Shown: in pieces, positions 43,998 through 53,083 of the stretch | Numbering within the stretch: the stretch's first letter is position 1 | Layout: every line of letters starts with the position of its first letter | Origin: Buttiauxella gaviniae ATCC 51604 | Lineage (GTDB): Bacteria; Pseudomonadota; Gammaproteobacteria; Enterobacterales; Enterobacteriaceae | Length of the DNA: 64,000 nt | Direction: 5' to 3' | NCBI RefSeq assembly: GCF_001654835.1 | Contig: NZ_LXEP01000044.1 | Location: forward strand, 124,001-188,000 | Made by a program: the position numbers and the translations under genes | The notes under the pieces: model-generated | Databases searched by the model: none | Seen by the model: only the letters and a program-made list of their open reading frames with translations | What the model was told of the DNA's origin: nothing

Positions 43998-44933
43998 ATG
44001 CACAATTCTGCACTCTGGTTCCGCCAGTTTGGCCAACCAGAACACGTCATTACTCTTGAACAGGCAGAACTTACTCCGCGCCCTTGCGCAATGCTGCGCG
44101 TACAAATGCGTTATGCCCCCGTCAATCCTTCCGACCTTATCCCGATAACAGGCGCTTATCGTCATCGAGTGATGCCACCGCGAATAGTGGGCTACGAAGG
44201 AGTTGGTGTAGTTATCGATGCGGATAACCCCGGGTGGATTGGTAAACGCATTTTGCCGTTACGCGGTGACGGCACCTGGCAGCAATGGGTTGATTGCCCC
44301 CAGCAATGGGCTGTACCTGTCCCTGATAACACTCCCGATCTTTTAGCCGCCCGAGGATACATCAACCCGCTTGCGGCATTCGTGATGCTAAAACAATGGC
44401 CGGTGCAGGGGAAGCGTGTGTTACTCACCGCGGCAAACTCCTCATGTGCGGCATTGCTTGCTCAGTGGGCCACTATTCAGGGGGCGACTGAAGTCGTTGG
44501 GGTATGCCGTAATGAAGATCAAAAAGCGATGTTGCTTCAGAACGGCATTAGGCCGCTTACCATGGATGACCATGAAGCGCTGCGGATTACCACGCAGTAT
44601 GCCGATGTAGTGTTTGATGCAGTGGGCGGGAGCCTTGCGACTTTGCTGCTATCTCATCTTCAGGCCGATGCAAATTTTGTTTCCTACGGCCTACTGAGTG
44701 GTGAACCCTATCAAGCCAAAAATTATGCAACAAGGCCTCAGAGATTTCATCTGCGCGATACCCTGGCTGTGACTGACTCAAGAGAATGGCAGCAGTGGTT
44801 CATCGAGCTTTGGCCGCTACTTGCGAACAGCCAATTACCGGACGTGAAGCTATTTGCACTGGCGAAGTGGCGCGATGCACTTCGGGAATTTGCTGTTTCA
44901 GGGCGACGTTGCAAGCCAGTTTTGGCGATGTAA
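43998..44933 (+). CDS. MDR-family zinc-free alcohol dehydrogenase/enoyl reductase-like protein
   Basis: 311 residues. MRYAPVNPSDLIPITGAYRHRVMPPRIVGYEGVGVVI is the opening of the 2-enoyl thioester reductase branch of the MDR superfamily; AANSSCAALLAQWA is the nucleotide-binding turn. The Cys and His zinc ligands of classical alcohol dehydrogenases are missing. The substrate is unknown. The start codon directly follows a terminator, so it may be expressed weakly or by read-through. Confidence 0.8.
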   Translation: MHNSALWFRQFGQPEHVITLEQAELTPRPCAMLRVQMRYAPVNPSDLIPITGAYRHRVMPPRIVGYEGVGVVIDADNPGWIGKRILPLRGDGTWQQWVDCPQQWAVPVPDNTPDLLAARGYINPLAAFVMLKQWPVQGKRVLLTAANSSCAALLAQWATIQGATEVVGVCRNEDQKAMLLQNGIRPLTMDDHEALRITTQYADVVFDAVGGSLATLLLSHLQADANFVSYGLLSGEPYQAKNYATRPQRFHLRDTLAVTDSREWQQWFIELWPLLANSQLPDVKLFALAKWRDALREFAVSGRRCKPVLAM

Positions 44934-44957
44934 CGTGACAACGTCACCCGTGAATGG

Positions 44958-45722
44958 TTACTTATCGCCGCCCATGATCGTTTTCATGGTCTCTTCATCC
45001 GGCAGGCCCTGATGTTGTTGCAGACGCCCATCTTTATTGAGGTAGTAAATAGATGGGGTGGCCGTGCCGCCCAGTTCATCCATTAACGCCAGGTTATCTT
45101 CCAGCGCTTTCGTGATTTCGGGCTTGATAGTTGTCGGGATTTTTAATGCCAATTTCCCTTTGCTACTCTCATATTCCGCCAGTGTTTTAGCCGGATCGTC
45201 AGCCATCATGATGGCTGCGGCTTTTTGCCCACTGTCCGGGCGTAACATCCCAACCATTAGGACACGCAGTTGTACCTTTCCTGAATTCAGCCAGGGTTGC
45301 GCATTCTGCCAAAATTGAGTGCAGTACGGGCAGTATGGGTCGGCAAACGCGTAGACAATTTGCGGGGCATCCGCTTTTCCTGCCGCTATCCAGTGATTTT
45401 TCTCAAGTTTCTGCCACATCTCTTTGGCCATGGGCGCATAAACCCATTTCTCGACTTGCGCATCGCTGAGGTTTTTCCCGGTGGCATCAACCAGATTACC
45501 CATAATTGCATGCTGTTTATCCGGGGTCAGGAACACTGTTGTGCCTTGCCCCTGGAATTGCATCACGTAGCCTGGCAGGTCGCCAGGGCCTTTAAATTCA
45601 CCTTTGAGTTCAAATCCTTGCTGCTGTAAGGCGGTAATTGGGGCTGGGAGTTTAGCCTCAGTTGCCAGCGCGGAAGTGCTGGTTAGCAGGGCAAGCGACA
45701 GGGTCCATACTGCATGTTTCAT
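44958..45722 (-). CDS. dsbG: Periplasmic thiol:disulfide interchange protein DsbG
   Basis: 254 residues. Signal peptide 1-20 (ending TSALA), dimerisation domain (about 25-90), then a thioredoxin fold with YAFADPYCPYCTQFW, the CPYC active site also found in E. coli DsbG, and the cis-Pro loop GTATPSIYYL. It keeps single cysteines reduced or isomerises disulfides in the periplasm. AAGGA precedes the ATG. Confidence 0.9.
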   Translation of the reverse strand: MKHAVWTLSLALLTSTSALATEAKLPAPITALQQQGFELKGEFKGPGDLPGYVMQFQGQGTTVFLTPDKQHAIMGNLVDATGKNLSDAQVEKWVYAPMAKEMWQKLEKNHWIAAGKADAPQIVYAFADPYCPYCTQFWQNAQPWLNSGKVQLRVLMVGMLRPDSGQKAAAIMMADDPAKTLAEYESSKGKLALKIPTTIKPEITKALEDNLALMDELGGTATPSIYYLNKDGRLQQHQGLPDEETMKTIMGGDK

Positions 45723-45867
45723 TACTTATTCCTTATCATTCTCTTGATGAATGTATGCCCGGGTAGGCTACATGTCGTACGCTTGTAAGGAAAGTTCTCG
45801 TTTAGAAAGATGAGGCCGCGTTATTTTGTTATCTTATGCGCAATTATTTAGATCTACTGGACGCATT

Positions 45868-46158
45868 ATGACCCACTCATCAAAAGACCCTCTGCACGGC
45901 GTGACGCTTGAAGCTATTGTGAATGCGTTAGTTGCACATTTCGGCTGGGAAAAACTAGCAAAACTTATCAATATCAATTGTTTCAAAAGCGACCCAAGCG
46001 TGAAGTCCAGCCTCAAATTTTTGCGCCGCACGCCATGGGCGCGTAAAGAAGTCGAAGATCTGTATATCGATATGGTAGAGACAACAAACGAGGCGTCACA
46101 AGACCTTCCAGCTGATAGCCCGTGGGCCAACTGGCAGAGCAAGAAAGACCAGGAGTAG
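45868..46158 (+). CDS. VF530 family (DUF2132) protein
   Basis: 96 residues from the ATG at 45868. DPLHGVTLEAIVNALVAHFGWEKLAKLININCFKSDPSVKSSLKFLRRTPWARKEVEDLY is the whole VF530 domain, a small helical DNA-binding-like fold of unknown role. 22 bases before the phosphotransferase gene, so probably in one operon. Confidence 0.85.
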   Translation: MTHSSKDPLHGVTLEAIVNALVAHFGWEKLAKLININCFKSDPSVKSSLKFLRRTPWARKEVEDLYIDMVETTNEASQDLPADSPWANWQSKKDQE

Positions 46159-46180
46159 TAACCAATAGCGGGGTGAAGTG

Positions 46181-46969
46181 ATGAGTGATTGTCTGGCAAA
46201 AATGGGGGCTGCCCGTGTTCGTCGAACGTCATTCCATGGTATCGAATGCATTGAAAAAAGCCCGAGCAGTATAGTCGAGTTTCAATTCTATCAATATGTT
46301 GCTCCGGCATTTCGCACCGCTGGTATCGCTATCCCCGAGTTGTTAGCGTGTGATGCCGAAACCCAGACATTAACGCTGGAATATATTCCCCACGCTATGA
46401 GTCAACATGAGTTAGCGGAGCGCCGCGACGTGTTGACGACAATTACACGTATTCATCAATATCCCGTCGATAAGCAATGGGCTTTTAAAAACCACCATTG
46501 GATGCAGAACAAAACTACAAACGCGCTTGATCTACTGAAGTTACCGAGTGAGTCTGTTGCGATTGTTCTCGATATTGAAAAATATGGCTCATGCCTGTTT
46601 AGCCCGCAAACGCTTATCTCTGGTGATACCAATGCAGGTAATTGGGGAATAAGAGAACAGGGAGATGTGGTGTTATATGACTGGGAGCGATTCAGTACCG
46701 GCAGCCCGGCAATTGACCTCGCCCCCTTAATTAAAGGGATGGGAAACATCTCTGATTACATTCATATCGCAAAACGATATCAGGAAGTTTCACCATCCAC
46801 TGATGCCGCAGCGCTGGCTCAGGAGATTGCTATCTGCAAATTATGGATAGTCACCGAAGTCCTCGATATTCTTTCTCGCAACCATAAGGCCGATCTCAGC
46901 AAATATATCGATTGGTATCGCAGCCATTTGCCAACATGGCTAACTCAGCTACGGCAATTCTTAGGTTAA
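46181..46969 (+). CDS. APH/choline-kinase-like phosphotransferase
   Basis: 262 residues (ATG at 46181 after GGGGTGA). LISGDTNAGNWGI corresponds to the Brenner motif HGDxxxxN with His replaced by Ser, and VVLYDWERFSTGSPAIDLA is the metal-binding DxE/DxD block, so kinase activity is plausible but the missing His is notable. The N-lobe keeps LEYIP as hinge. Substrate unknown. Overlaps the end of the convergent oxidoreductase gene by 4 bases. Confidence 0.75.
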   Translation: MSDCLAKMGAARVRRTSFHGIECIEKSPSSIVEFQFYQYVAPAFRTAGIAIPELLACDAETQTLTLEYIPHAMSQHELAERRDVLTTITRIHQYPVDKQWAFKNHHWMQNKTTNALDLLKLPSESVAIVLDIEKYGSCLFSPQTLISGDTNAGNWGIREQGDVVLYDWERFSTGSPAIDLAPLIKGMGNISDYIHIAKRYQEVSPSTDAAALAQEIAICKLWIVTEVLDILSRNHKADLSKYIDWYRSHLPTWLTQLRQFLG

Positions 46970-48165
46970 ACAAACGGCGCTAACGGGTCGGCTGCCGCAA
47001 AGGCGATTTCTTTCTCCGGTTTAGGCGGATAAATCAGTTCGCTAGTGATAGCGATTTTAATTTTCTTGCCATCCGCGCGGGTAGATTTCACCACCTGATC
47101 CCATCCCTCGGTGTAAACCGCACCCCATGCACCTAAATCCAGGCAGGTGACGTAGTTGACCTGGCTATAAGGATGGGGAGCCACGCCGATGATGTCTGCT
47201 GCAACGTTGTTACCCACGAAACGTCCGAGCATGATCGCGTGCTGGCAGGTCATCAGGGCGGTGTTGCCTTTATCATCGGTACGGGCATAAGCCACATCAC
47301 CGGTCGCATAAATGTCTTCATGACCAACGACTTTCAGGTTTTGATCAACATGCAGGCGACCTTGTGAATCGCGCGTGGCTGGAATTTGCGCGGTAAGTGG
47401 GCTGGCCTGTACGCCCATGGTCATAATCACCGTGTTGGAAGCAATAAAATCGCCGTTCTTAAACTTAACGCCATGTTCATTGATAGCAGCAATTTCTGCT
47501 TCAAGCTGCCATTCAACACCAAGTTCGTCGCTTGCTTGTTTGATAACCTGACACAACTCTTCGCTGTAACGGCCGCCAATTACCGGGCTTCGGTCTGCAA
47601 CAATCACTCGCACCTGAGTTTCATTTCCCAAAATCGCACGTAAACGAGCAGGGAGTTCGGTTGCCAGTTCAATACCTGTGAAACCGCCGCCACAAACCAC
47701 TACGGTATTACGCGCATGGCTATCGGGTTGCTCCGCTAACTGGTGAAGGTGTTTTTCAAGATGAGCCGCGCTTTCAAGTTTATCGACATCAAAAGCATGC
47801 TCATTTGCGCCAGGGAAAATTGGGTTGATTTGACTGCCGGTGGCTAATACCAGGCGGTCATAGTGAAGCGCCGCCAACTGGTCTTGCGCGGTGTGATACC
47901 ACACTTGTTTGCTCGCGACGTCAATCTCACTGGCGGACCCGGCAATAAACTTCACTCCTGTAGCAGCAAATAGCGGTAATAGAGGCGCTGCAAAATTTTC
48001 AACTCCCGCCTCATAAAAGCGTGGGCGAATACGGAGCTCTGGTTGCGGTGCGAGGACTGTTATCTCAATATCGTTGCGATCGTGAAGATCGGTTAAACGT
48101 GCAGCGCTCAACGCTGCCCACATTCCGGCAAACCCTGCGCCTAAAATAAGAATTTGTTGTTTCAT
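46966..48165 (-). CDS. NADH dehydrogenase II-like FAD oxidoreductase
   Basis: 399 residues. Two Rossmann folds: ILILGAGFAGMWAALSAA (FAD) at the N-terminus and VVVCGGGFTGIELATELPARL (NAD(P)H) at about 165; the ATGDVAYA motif near 290 also binds FAD. It lacks a membrane anchor and is shorter than Ndh. Divergent from an Rrf2 regulator with a large palindrome between, suggesting regulation by it. AGGGA precedes the ATG. Confidence 0.85.
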   Translation of the reverse strand: MKQQILILGAGFAGMWAALSAARLTDLHDRNDIEITVLAPQPELRIRPRFYEAGVENFAAPLLPLFAATGVKFIAGSASEIDVASKQVWYHTAQDQLAALHYDRLVLATGSQINPIFPGANEHAFDVDKLESAAHLEKHLHQLAEQPDSHARNTVVVCGGGFTGIELATELPARLRAILGNETQVRVIVADRSPVIGGRYSEELCQVIKQASDELGVEWQLEAEIAAINEHGVKFKNGDFIASNTVIMTMGVQASPLTAQIPATRDSQGRLHVDQNLKVVGHEDIYATGDVAYARTDDKGNTALMTCQHAIMLGRFVGNNVAADIIGVAPHPYSQVNYVTCLDLGAWGAVYTEGWDQVVKSTRADGKKIKIAITSELIYPPKPEKEIAFAAADPLAPFV

Positions 48166-48192
48166 AATTTATCCCTGGTTTTTCTGAGGTCA

Positions 48193-48239
48193 TTGAAAAT
48201 CTTAACTACGATCATATTTGTCGTAGTTAAGATTTTCAA
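48193..48239. promoter_or_regulatory. 19-bp perfect inverted repeat, likely Rrf2 operator
   Basis: 48193-48211 is the exact reverse complement of 48221-48239, separated by 9 bases. It lies 28 bases upstream of the oxidoreductase start and 151 before the Rrf2 start. There is no T run or GC core to suggest a terminator. Binding by the adjacent regulator is inferred. Confidence 0.7.
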
Positions 48240-48389
48240 GGGCTTTAGGGTGGTCAGAAATGATTTACGTCTTAATCATTTGAAATTAATTGATATTTAA
48301 AAACAAATTAATCATGGTAACTGACAGGAATTGCTTCAAAACAAGGAAGGATTTATTATTTAACTCAGAATAAACGGAGCGGAGCATTT

Positions 48390-48899
48390 ATGGCATTTTA
48401 CAGTTCTGGCGTGGAGTACGGTATCCATAGCCTGATGTGTCTGGTTGATAGCAAAGGTGATGGCCGCGAGATGAGCGTGCGGGAAATTGCTGAGCTACAA
48501 AACGTTCCGTACGACTATCTGGCGAAGATTTTTACCAAGCTCTCCAAAGCTCAGTTGGTTGAAAGTACCGAAGGAAAAGGTGGGGGATTTCGCCTGGCGA
48601 AACCTGCCGATCAGATAACAGTGCTGGATATAGTCGCGGCTATCGATGGTGAAAAATCGATTTTTGACTGTAAAGAAATTCGCCAGCGCATGGCTATCTT
48701 CGATGAACCCGCTCCCGCATGGGCGTGCGAAGGCGTGTGTGGTGTGCGCCATGTGATGCAGGTTGCGCAGCAACGCATGGAAGAAGCTCTTGCTCAGCAC
48801 ACCGTGCTGGATTTGGCGCGCAGAATGTTTAGAAAAGCGCCGGAAGCGCTGCCTATCCAAATTGAAGAGTGGATAGGCCGTCGCCGTAGCGACGCTTAG
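48390..48899 (+). CDS. Rrf2-family iron-sulfur transcription regulator
   Basis: 169 residues. Winged helix with YGIHSLMCLVD, NVPYDYLAKIFTKLSKAQLVESTEGKGGGFRLAK, and cysteines C94, C113 and C117, suited to a [2Fe-2S] cluster as in NsrR/IscR/RsrR. Such regulators sense redox state or NO. The divergent FAD oxidoreductase is its likely target. Two GGAG boxes precede the ATG. Confidence 0.88.
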   Translation: MAFYSSGVEYGIHSLMCLVDSKGDGREMSVREIAELQNVPYDYLAKIFTKLSKAQLVESTEGKGGGFRLAKPADQITVLDIVAAIDGEKSIFDCKEIRQRMAIFDEPAPAWACEGVCGVRHVMQVAQQRMEEALAQHTVLDLARRMFRKAPEALPIQIEEWIGRRRSDA

Positions 48900-48902
48900 T
48901 AT

Positions 48903-49907
48903 TTAGCTGACGCGGCGTAGCAGTATCACCAGAACAAACACGCCGCCCACACCGGCTGTGATAATCCCAATTGGCAGCTCCTGAGGGGCGGTGAGTGTTC
49001 TACTAAGAATGTCGCCCGCAGAGAGAAGTATTGCCCCCATTATTCCCACTAGTGGCAATAATTTCCGGTGACGCACACCAGCAAATGGTCGCGCCAGATG
49101 GGGCACCATCAACCCAACAAAACCAATCACCCCGGTTAGTGAAACCAGGATTGCGGTGGCCATAGAACAGCAGAGGAAAACCTCGGTTCGTAAGCGATTG
49201 ACGTTAATACCCAGTGACCAGGCGGTTTGCTCGCCTGCCAACAGGGCATCGAGGGCTCGCCAGCGTCGGGATATAAGCACAATGAGAATGATCAGTGCGG
49301 TCGCGGCAAATCCGAGATTTTCCCAGCGTGCAAAACCTAAACCGCCAAGCGCCCAAAAAAGTGCATTGCTGGCGGCCCGCTGATCGCCGGAAAAAATCAG
49401 GAAGTTGGTCAATGCCCCAAATAAAAATGACACCGCCAGCCCGCATATAATCAGCTTTTCAGTTCCTTTATGTGATTGCGACATAAAGATAATCATCACG
49501 GCAGCGGCAGACAGCATCCCACCGACAAATGCGGCTATGGGCAATGTCCACGAACCCAGACTATCGCCAAGACGGGTTATCACCAGCACCACGCCTGCAG
49601 AAGCACCCGAAGATAGGCCGAATAAAAAGGGGTCGGCTAAATCGTTGCGCGTGGTGGTTTGCAGCAAGGAACCGACCAGGGCCAGCCCGGCACCGGCAAT
49701 TATGCCCAGTATCGTGCGCGGCAACCGTAATTCGAGCACGATGCTTTTTATCATCGGGGCAACCTCACCATGCACCAGGCCGAGGGAGGTCAACACTTGT
49801 GAAAAAGAGAGTGCTACGCTGCCATTCGCAACACTTGCCAGAGCGAGCCCCGCAAGCAACAACGGGGCGACTAGCCACACCAGTAAAAAACGCTTGTTAG
49901 CGAACAT
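48903..49907 (-). CDS. FecCD-type ABC importer permease (system 1)
   Basis: 334 residues with about ten helices. LRLPRTILGIIAGAGLALVGSLLQTTTRNDLADPFLFGLSSGASAG is the BtuC/FecC family block and MVPHLARPFAGVRHRKLLP the coupling region. Type II importers of this family carry siderophores, haem, B12 or molybdate. Its start overlaps the stop of the binding-protein gene by one base. Confidence 0.9.
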   Translation of the reverse strand: MFANKRFLLVWLVAPLLLAGLALASVANGSVALSFSQVLTSLGLVHGEVAPMIKSIVLELRLPRTILGIIAGAGLALVGSLLQTTTRNDLADPFLFGLSSGASAGVVLVITRLGDSLGSWTLPIAAFVGGMLSAAAVMIIFMSQSHKGTEKLIICGLAVSFLFGALTNFLIFSGDQRAASNALFWALGGLGFARWENLGFAATALIILIVLISRRWRALDALLAGEQTAWSLGINVNRLRTEVFLCCSMATAILVSLTGVIGFVGLMVPHLARPFAGVRHRKLLPLVGIMGAILLSAGDILSRTLTAPQELPIGIITAGVGGVFVLVILLRRVS

Positions 49908-50863
49908 TAGTTAAATGATGCCGGATAAAACGCGCGGGCAAGTTTAGTAATCGCGGTGATATTGGCAGGCCCTGGTGTCAGTTCCTGATACTTCAGTTTC
50001 AGATAGCGATGATGAAGCACCGCTGGCGTATTCTTCATCAACGGATGTTGTTCCAGGAAACGCCGTAATCCATCAGCGCCACCGTTATAGTCAGACTGAT
50101 AGTCCATCAGAATAATAAACTCAGGCTCCGCGGCGGCAACACTTTCCCAGTTGGTCGCGGTCCAGCTTTTATCCATCGTATCCATGACGTTTTTACCGCC
50201 GGCAGCTTCGATAATTGCCGTTGGCATGGCATACGCACCGCTGGTGAAAGGCTTATCTTCGCCAGAATCGTAGAGGAAAACGCGCACTGGTTTATGCCCG
50301 GCAATCTTTTGGGTTAAGTTCGCAACGTGTCTTTTCCAGCTATCGACCAACTTAACGGCATCTTCTTCTTTGCCGAATACTTTACCCAGTCGCACCATAT
50401 CGCTATACAGCAAATCCATACTGGCGCGTGGGCGATGGCTATCTACATGAATACAGCTTTCGGTCAGGACCAGCGTTTTTATATTAAATTTCGCCAGTGC
50501 ATGGGGCGTGACATCGCCACGTAAACCATAGTTCCAGCCGGCGAAGAACAGGTCGGGCTTTGCCGCCAGTAACGTTTCCATCGACGGGTATTTCGGCGCA
50601 ATTTCCGGGATAGAACCCTGCAAACGAGTAAATGCCGGGATATTTTTATACCAGCCAGAAATGCCACTGACGCCTACGATTTTTGGTTGCAGATGTAGAG
50701 CGAAGGCCATTTCAGACATATTGATGTCATGAACGACCATGCGCTTAGGCGCCTCGGTAAACGTCATTGGTTTACCACAGTTATCGACGGTGACCGGGAA
50801 GCCAGAGGCAACCGCGCCGCCAGAAATCACGGTCAGTAACGCCGCTAGAATTAATTTTTTCAC
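49907..50863 (-). CDS. ABC importer substrate-binding protein (system 1)
   Basis: 318 residues from a GTG at 50863, chosen because AGGAG lies five bases upstream and it gives a normal signal peptide (KKLILAALLTVISGGAVASG). Type III (TroA/BtuF-like) fold with PKRMVVHDINMSEMAFAL and PDLFFAGWNYG. The substrate cannot be read from sequence. Preceded by a 230-base stretch rich in hairpins. Confidence 0.85.
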   Translation of the reverse strand: MKKLILAALLTVISGGAVASGFPVTVDNCGKPMTFTEAPKRMVVHDINMSEMAFALHLQPKIVGVSGISGWYKNIPAFTRLQGSIPEIAPKYPSMETLLAAKPDLFFAGWNYGLRGDVTPHALAKFNIKTLVLTESCIHVDSHRPRASMDLLYSDMVRLGKVFGKEEDAVKLVDSWKRHVANLTQKIAGHKPVRVFLYDSGEDKPFTSGAYAMPTAIIEAAGGKNVMDTMDKSWTATNWESVAAAEPEFIILMDYQSDYNGGADGLRRFLEQHPLMKNTPAVLHHRYLKLKYQELTPGPANITAITKLARAFYPASFN

Positions 50864-50885
50864 ACATACTCCTGATTCACTATTG

Positions 50886-51028
50886 CCGCAAATGATTGAC
50901 CTTGCGGACATGAATAGCGGGGACAGGGTGTCCAGAATGGAACCTCACCTGAGCACACTATCCCGGATAGCGACGTGCGCTAAAACGGCAGAACCGAAAG
51001 CGAAACTCTCGCTTCCTGATAAACCGCC
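50886..51028 (-). other. Hairpin-rich leader before system 1 binding protein
   Basis: Within 150 bases: CCGCAA/TTGCGG (50886-50907), GGACA/TGTCC (50921-50933), CTATC/GATAG inside GCAC/GTGC (50953-50978), AAGCGA/TCGCTT (50998-51014) inside CGGC/GCCG (50986-51028). There is no coding sequence. It may be a cis-regulatory RNA; no known riboswitch consensus was recognised. Confidence 0.45.
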
Positions 51029-51095
51029 GCACCATACAGGAATTGATGGGGTGAATAGGTCTGGTCAGATCAAACAATGCTTAGTTATTTGTATT

Positions 51096-51899
51096 TCAAT
51101 CAAATTGTGATGGCAGGGCTTCGAAGATGCGTAGTGTTTTGCCACTGTTGGGATGTGTAACATGCAGGCTCTGCATACCGAATATTTTTGCAAGCCAGGG
51201 TGAGTCCAGAACCTGCGCCGGCGTACCTCGGCAAATCAGTTGCCCATGGTTCATCATCAGAACCTGCTCTGAAAAAGGTTGAATCAATTCAAGATCATGC
51301 AACACCGCAATGGTGGTGATGTTTTTGTGTCTGACGAGGCTAAGCAACTGATGACGGGCGAGTGGATCGAGATGATTGGTCGGTTCATCCAACAACAGCA
51401 AAGCGGGTTGTTGGGCCAGAACACGGGCTAAACCTGCTCGCTGACGCTCACCACCGGATAATTTCCCCAACGAAACCTGTTGTAGATGCGTGATGCCAAC
51501 ATCGTTAATCGCCTCGGTAATGGCGTTTTCATGTTCAACATTTGGATATTCGGCCTGCCAGGGAATGCGCCCCAATGCCACATATTCACGCACTGTTAGA
51601 CGTAAATCTGCATTGTCATGCTGGGTCAGTAGAGCGACAGAGCGCGCGCGTTCAATGGGTTTCATGGTGCTTAACGCTTTACCCTGAATCACAATCTCGC
51701 CGTGAGCGGGTAGCAGCTCGCTGATGATAAGCCGTAACACAGTCGATTTCCCGCTACCATTTGGCCCTATTATTGAAACAAATTCACCGGGATAAATATC
51801 AAATGACACCGCATTCACCTGTGGTGTTTTACCGGCAAAGCAGTGGGTTAGGTCACGAACAGATAGTAGGCTTTCAGGCGCGTTCATTGGCAATATCAT
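51096..51899 (-). CDS. ABC importer ATP-binding protein (system 1)
   Basis: 267 residues. Walker A GPNGSGKST, signature LSGGERQRA, Walker B LLLDEPTNHLD and switch His in TTIAVLHDLE: a complete FecE/BtuD-type ATPase. First gene of the leftward importer operon. The ATG at 51899 or 51887 could start it; neither has a strong ribosome-binding site. Confidence 0.9.
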   Translation of the reverse strand: MILPMNAPESLLSVRDLTHCFAGKTPQVNAVSFDIYPGEFVSIIGPNGSGKSTVLRLIISELLPAHGEIVIQGKALSTMKPIERARSVALLTQHDNADLRLTVREYVALGRIPWQAEYPNVEHENAITEAINDVGITHLQQVSLGKLSGGERQRAGLARVLAQQPALLLLDEPTNHLDPLARHQLLSLVRHKNITTIAVLHDLELIQPFSEQVLMMNHGQLICRGTPAQVLDSPWLAKIFGMQSLHVTHPNSGKTLRIFEALPSQFD

Positions 51900-52021
51900 T
51901 AGCTGAAAATGGCGCTTAGGATAGCAGCCATGTTTTGCCAGGCAAGCAGTAAGGATCGATAATCAGTTGCTAATGCCATCGCTATATAATTTAATATATA
52001 TCGAATTTACTCCTTTCCCAG

Positions 52022-53083
52022 ATGGCAACTATGTTAATCCTTCGTAATATCGTACTGGTTCTCACCAGTATGTTTTTCGCATTGAACGCTCAGGCAGACA
52101 GAATCATCACTGACCAACTTGGTCGCCAGGTCACTATTCCTGATCATGTTGAAAAAGTGGTGGTGTTACAGCATCAGACCTTGAATCTATTGGTTCAGCT
52201 TAATGCACAAAATGAAATAGCAGGTGTGATGACCAGCTGGAAAAAACAGCTTGGCCCTGAGTTTTCACGCTTTATGCCTAAGATTACCTCGCTGCCGACT
52301 CCGGGTGATCTCACCTCGGTAAATATCGAAAGCTTGTTGGCCATTCACCCGCAAGTGGTATTCGTCGCCAACTATGCACCCCCTGAGATGATTCAGCAGA
52401 TTCAGAGTGCTGGAATCCCTGTCGTGGCAGTCTCTTTGAGAAAGGATGCTGACGGGCAACAGGATAAAATGAATCCGACGATGGCGGATGAAGAGCTGGC
52501 CTACAACGAAGGGCTAAAACAAGGTATCCGTCTCATTGCAGATGTGGTGGGGCGCAAACCTGAGGGTGAAGCACTCATCAAGTATACCTTTACGGCGCGT
52601 GAGAAATTTAACGCTCCGGTTGCAAATATCCCTGATACGCAGAAAGTGCGTGTCTACATGGCGAACCCTGATTTGATGACTTATGGCTCAGGTAAATACA
52701 CTGGGCTTATGATGAAGCATGCAGGTGCGTTGAACGTCGCCGCAGCCAGCGTAAAAGGCGCGCGCCAGGTTTCTCTGGAACAGGTATTACAGTGGAATCC
52801 ACAAGTTATCTTCGTGCAGGATCGCTATCCGCAGGTGGTGACTGAAATTCTGAATGACCCGAACTGGCAGGGTATTGATGCCGTGAAAAACCATCGTGTC
52901 TGGTTAATGCCGGAATATGCGAAAGCCTGGGGTTACCCAATGCCGGAAGCCATGGCGATTGGCGAGTTGTGGATGGCGAAAAAACTCTATCCGGATGCCT
53001 ATAAAAACGTCGATGTCGATGCCCAGGCGCAAGATTACTACCAGAACTTTTATCGTGTGAACTGGCAGCCCGATGCTAAGTAG
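52022..53083 (+). CDS. ABC importer substrate-binding protein (system 2)
   Basis: 353 residues. Signal peptide (LRNIVLVLTSMFFALNAQA), then DRIITDQLGRQVTIPDHVEKVVVL, the usual N-lobe opening of FecB/MolA-like proteins, and ALNVAAASVKGARQVSLEQVLQWNPQVIFVQD. The fold suits a siderophore, B12 or molybdate/tungstate ligand. Overlaps the permease gene by 11 bases. Confidence 0.85.
   Translation: MATMLILRNIVLVLTSMFFALNAQADRIITDQLGRQVTIPDHVEKVVVLQHQTLNLLVQLNAQNEIAGVMTSWKKQLGPEFSRFMPKITSLPTPGDLTSVNIESLLAIHPQVVFVANYAPPEMIQQIQSAGIPVVAVSLRKDADGQQDKMNPTMADEELAYNEGLKQGIRLIADVVGRKPEGEALIKYTFTAREKFNAPVANIPDTQKVRVYMANPDLMTYGSGKYTGLMMKHAGALNVAAASVKGARQVSLEQVLQWNPQVIFVQDRYPQVVTEILNDPNWQGIDAVKNHRVWLMPEYAKAWGYPMPEAMAIGELWMAKKLYPDAYKNVDVDAQAQDYYQNFYRVNWQPDAK

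Noticed and set aside
50864..51095. Leader considered as a cobalamin or molybdenum cofactor riboswitch
   Set aside because: No recognisable B12 box or Moco consensus; kept only as an unnamed structured region.
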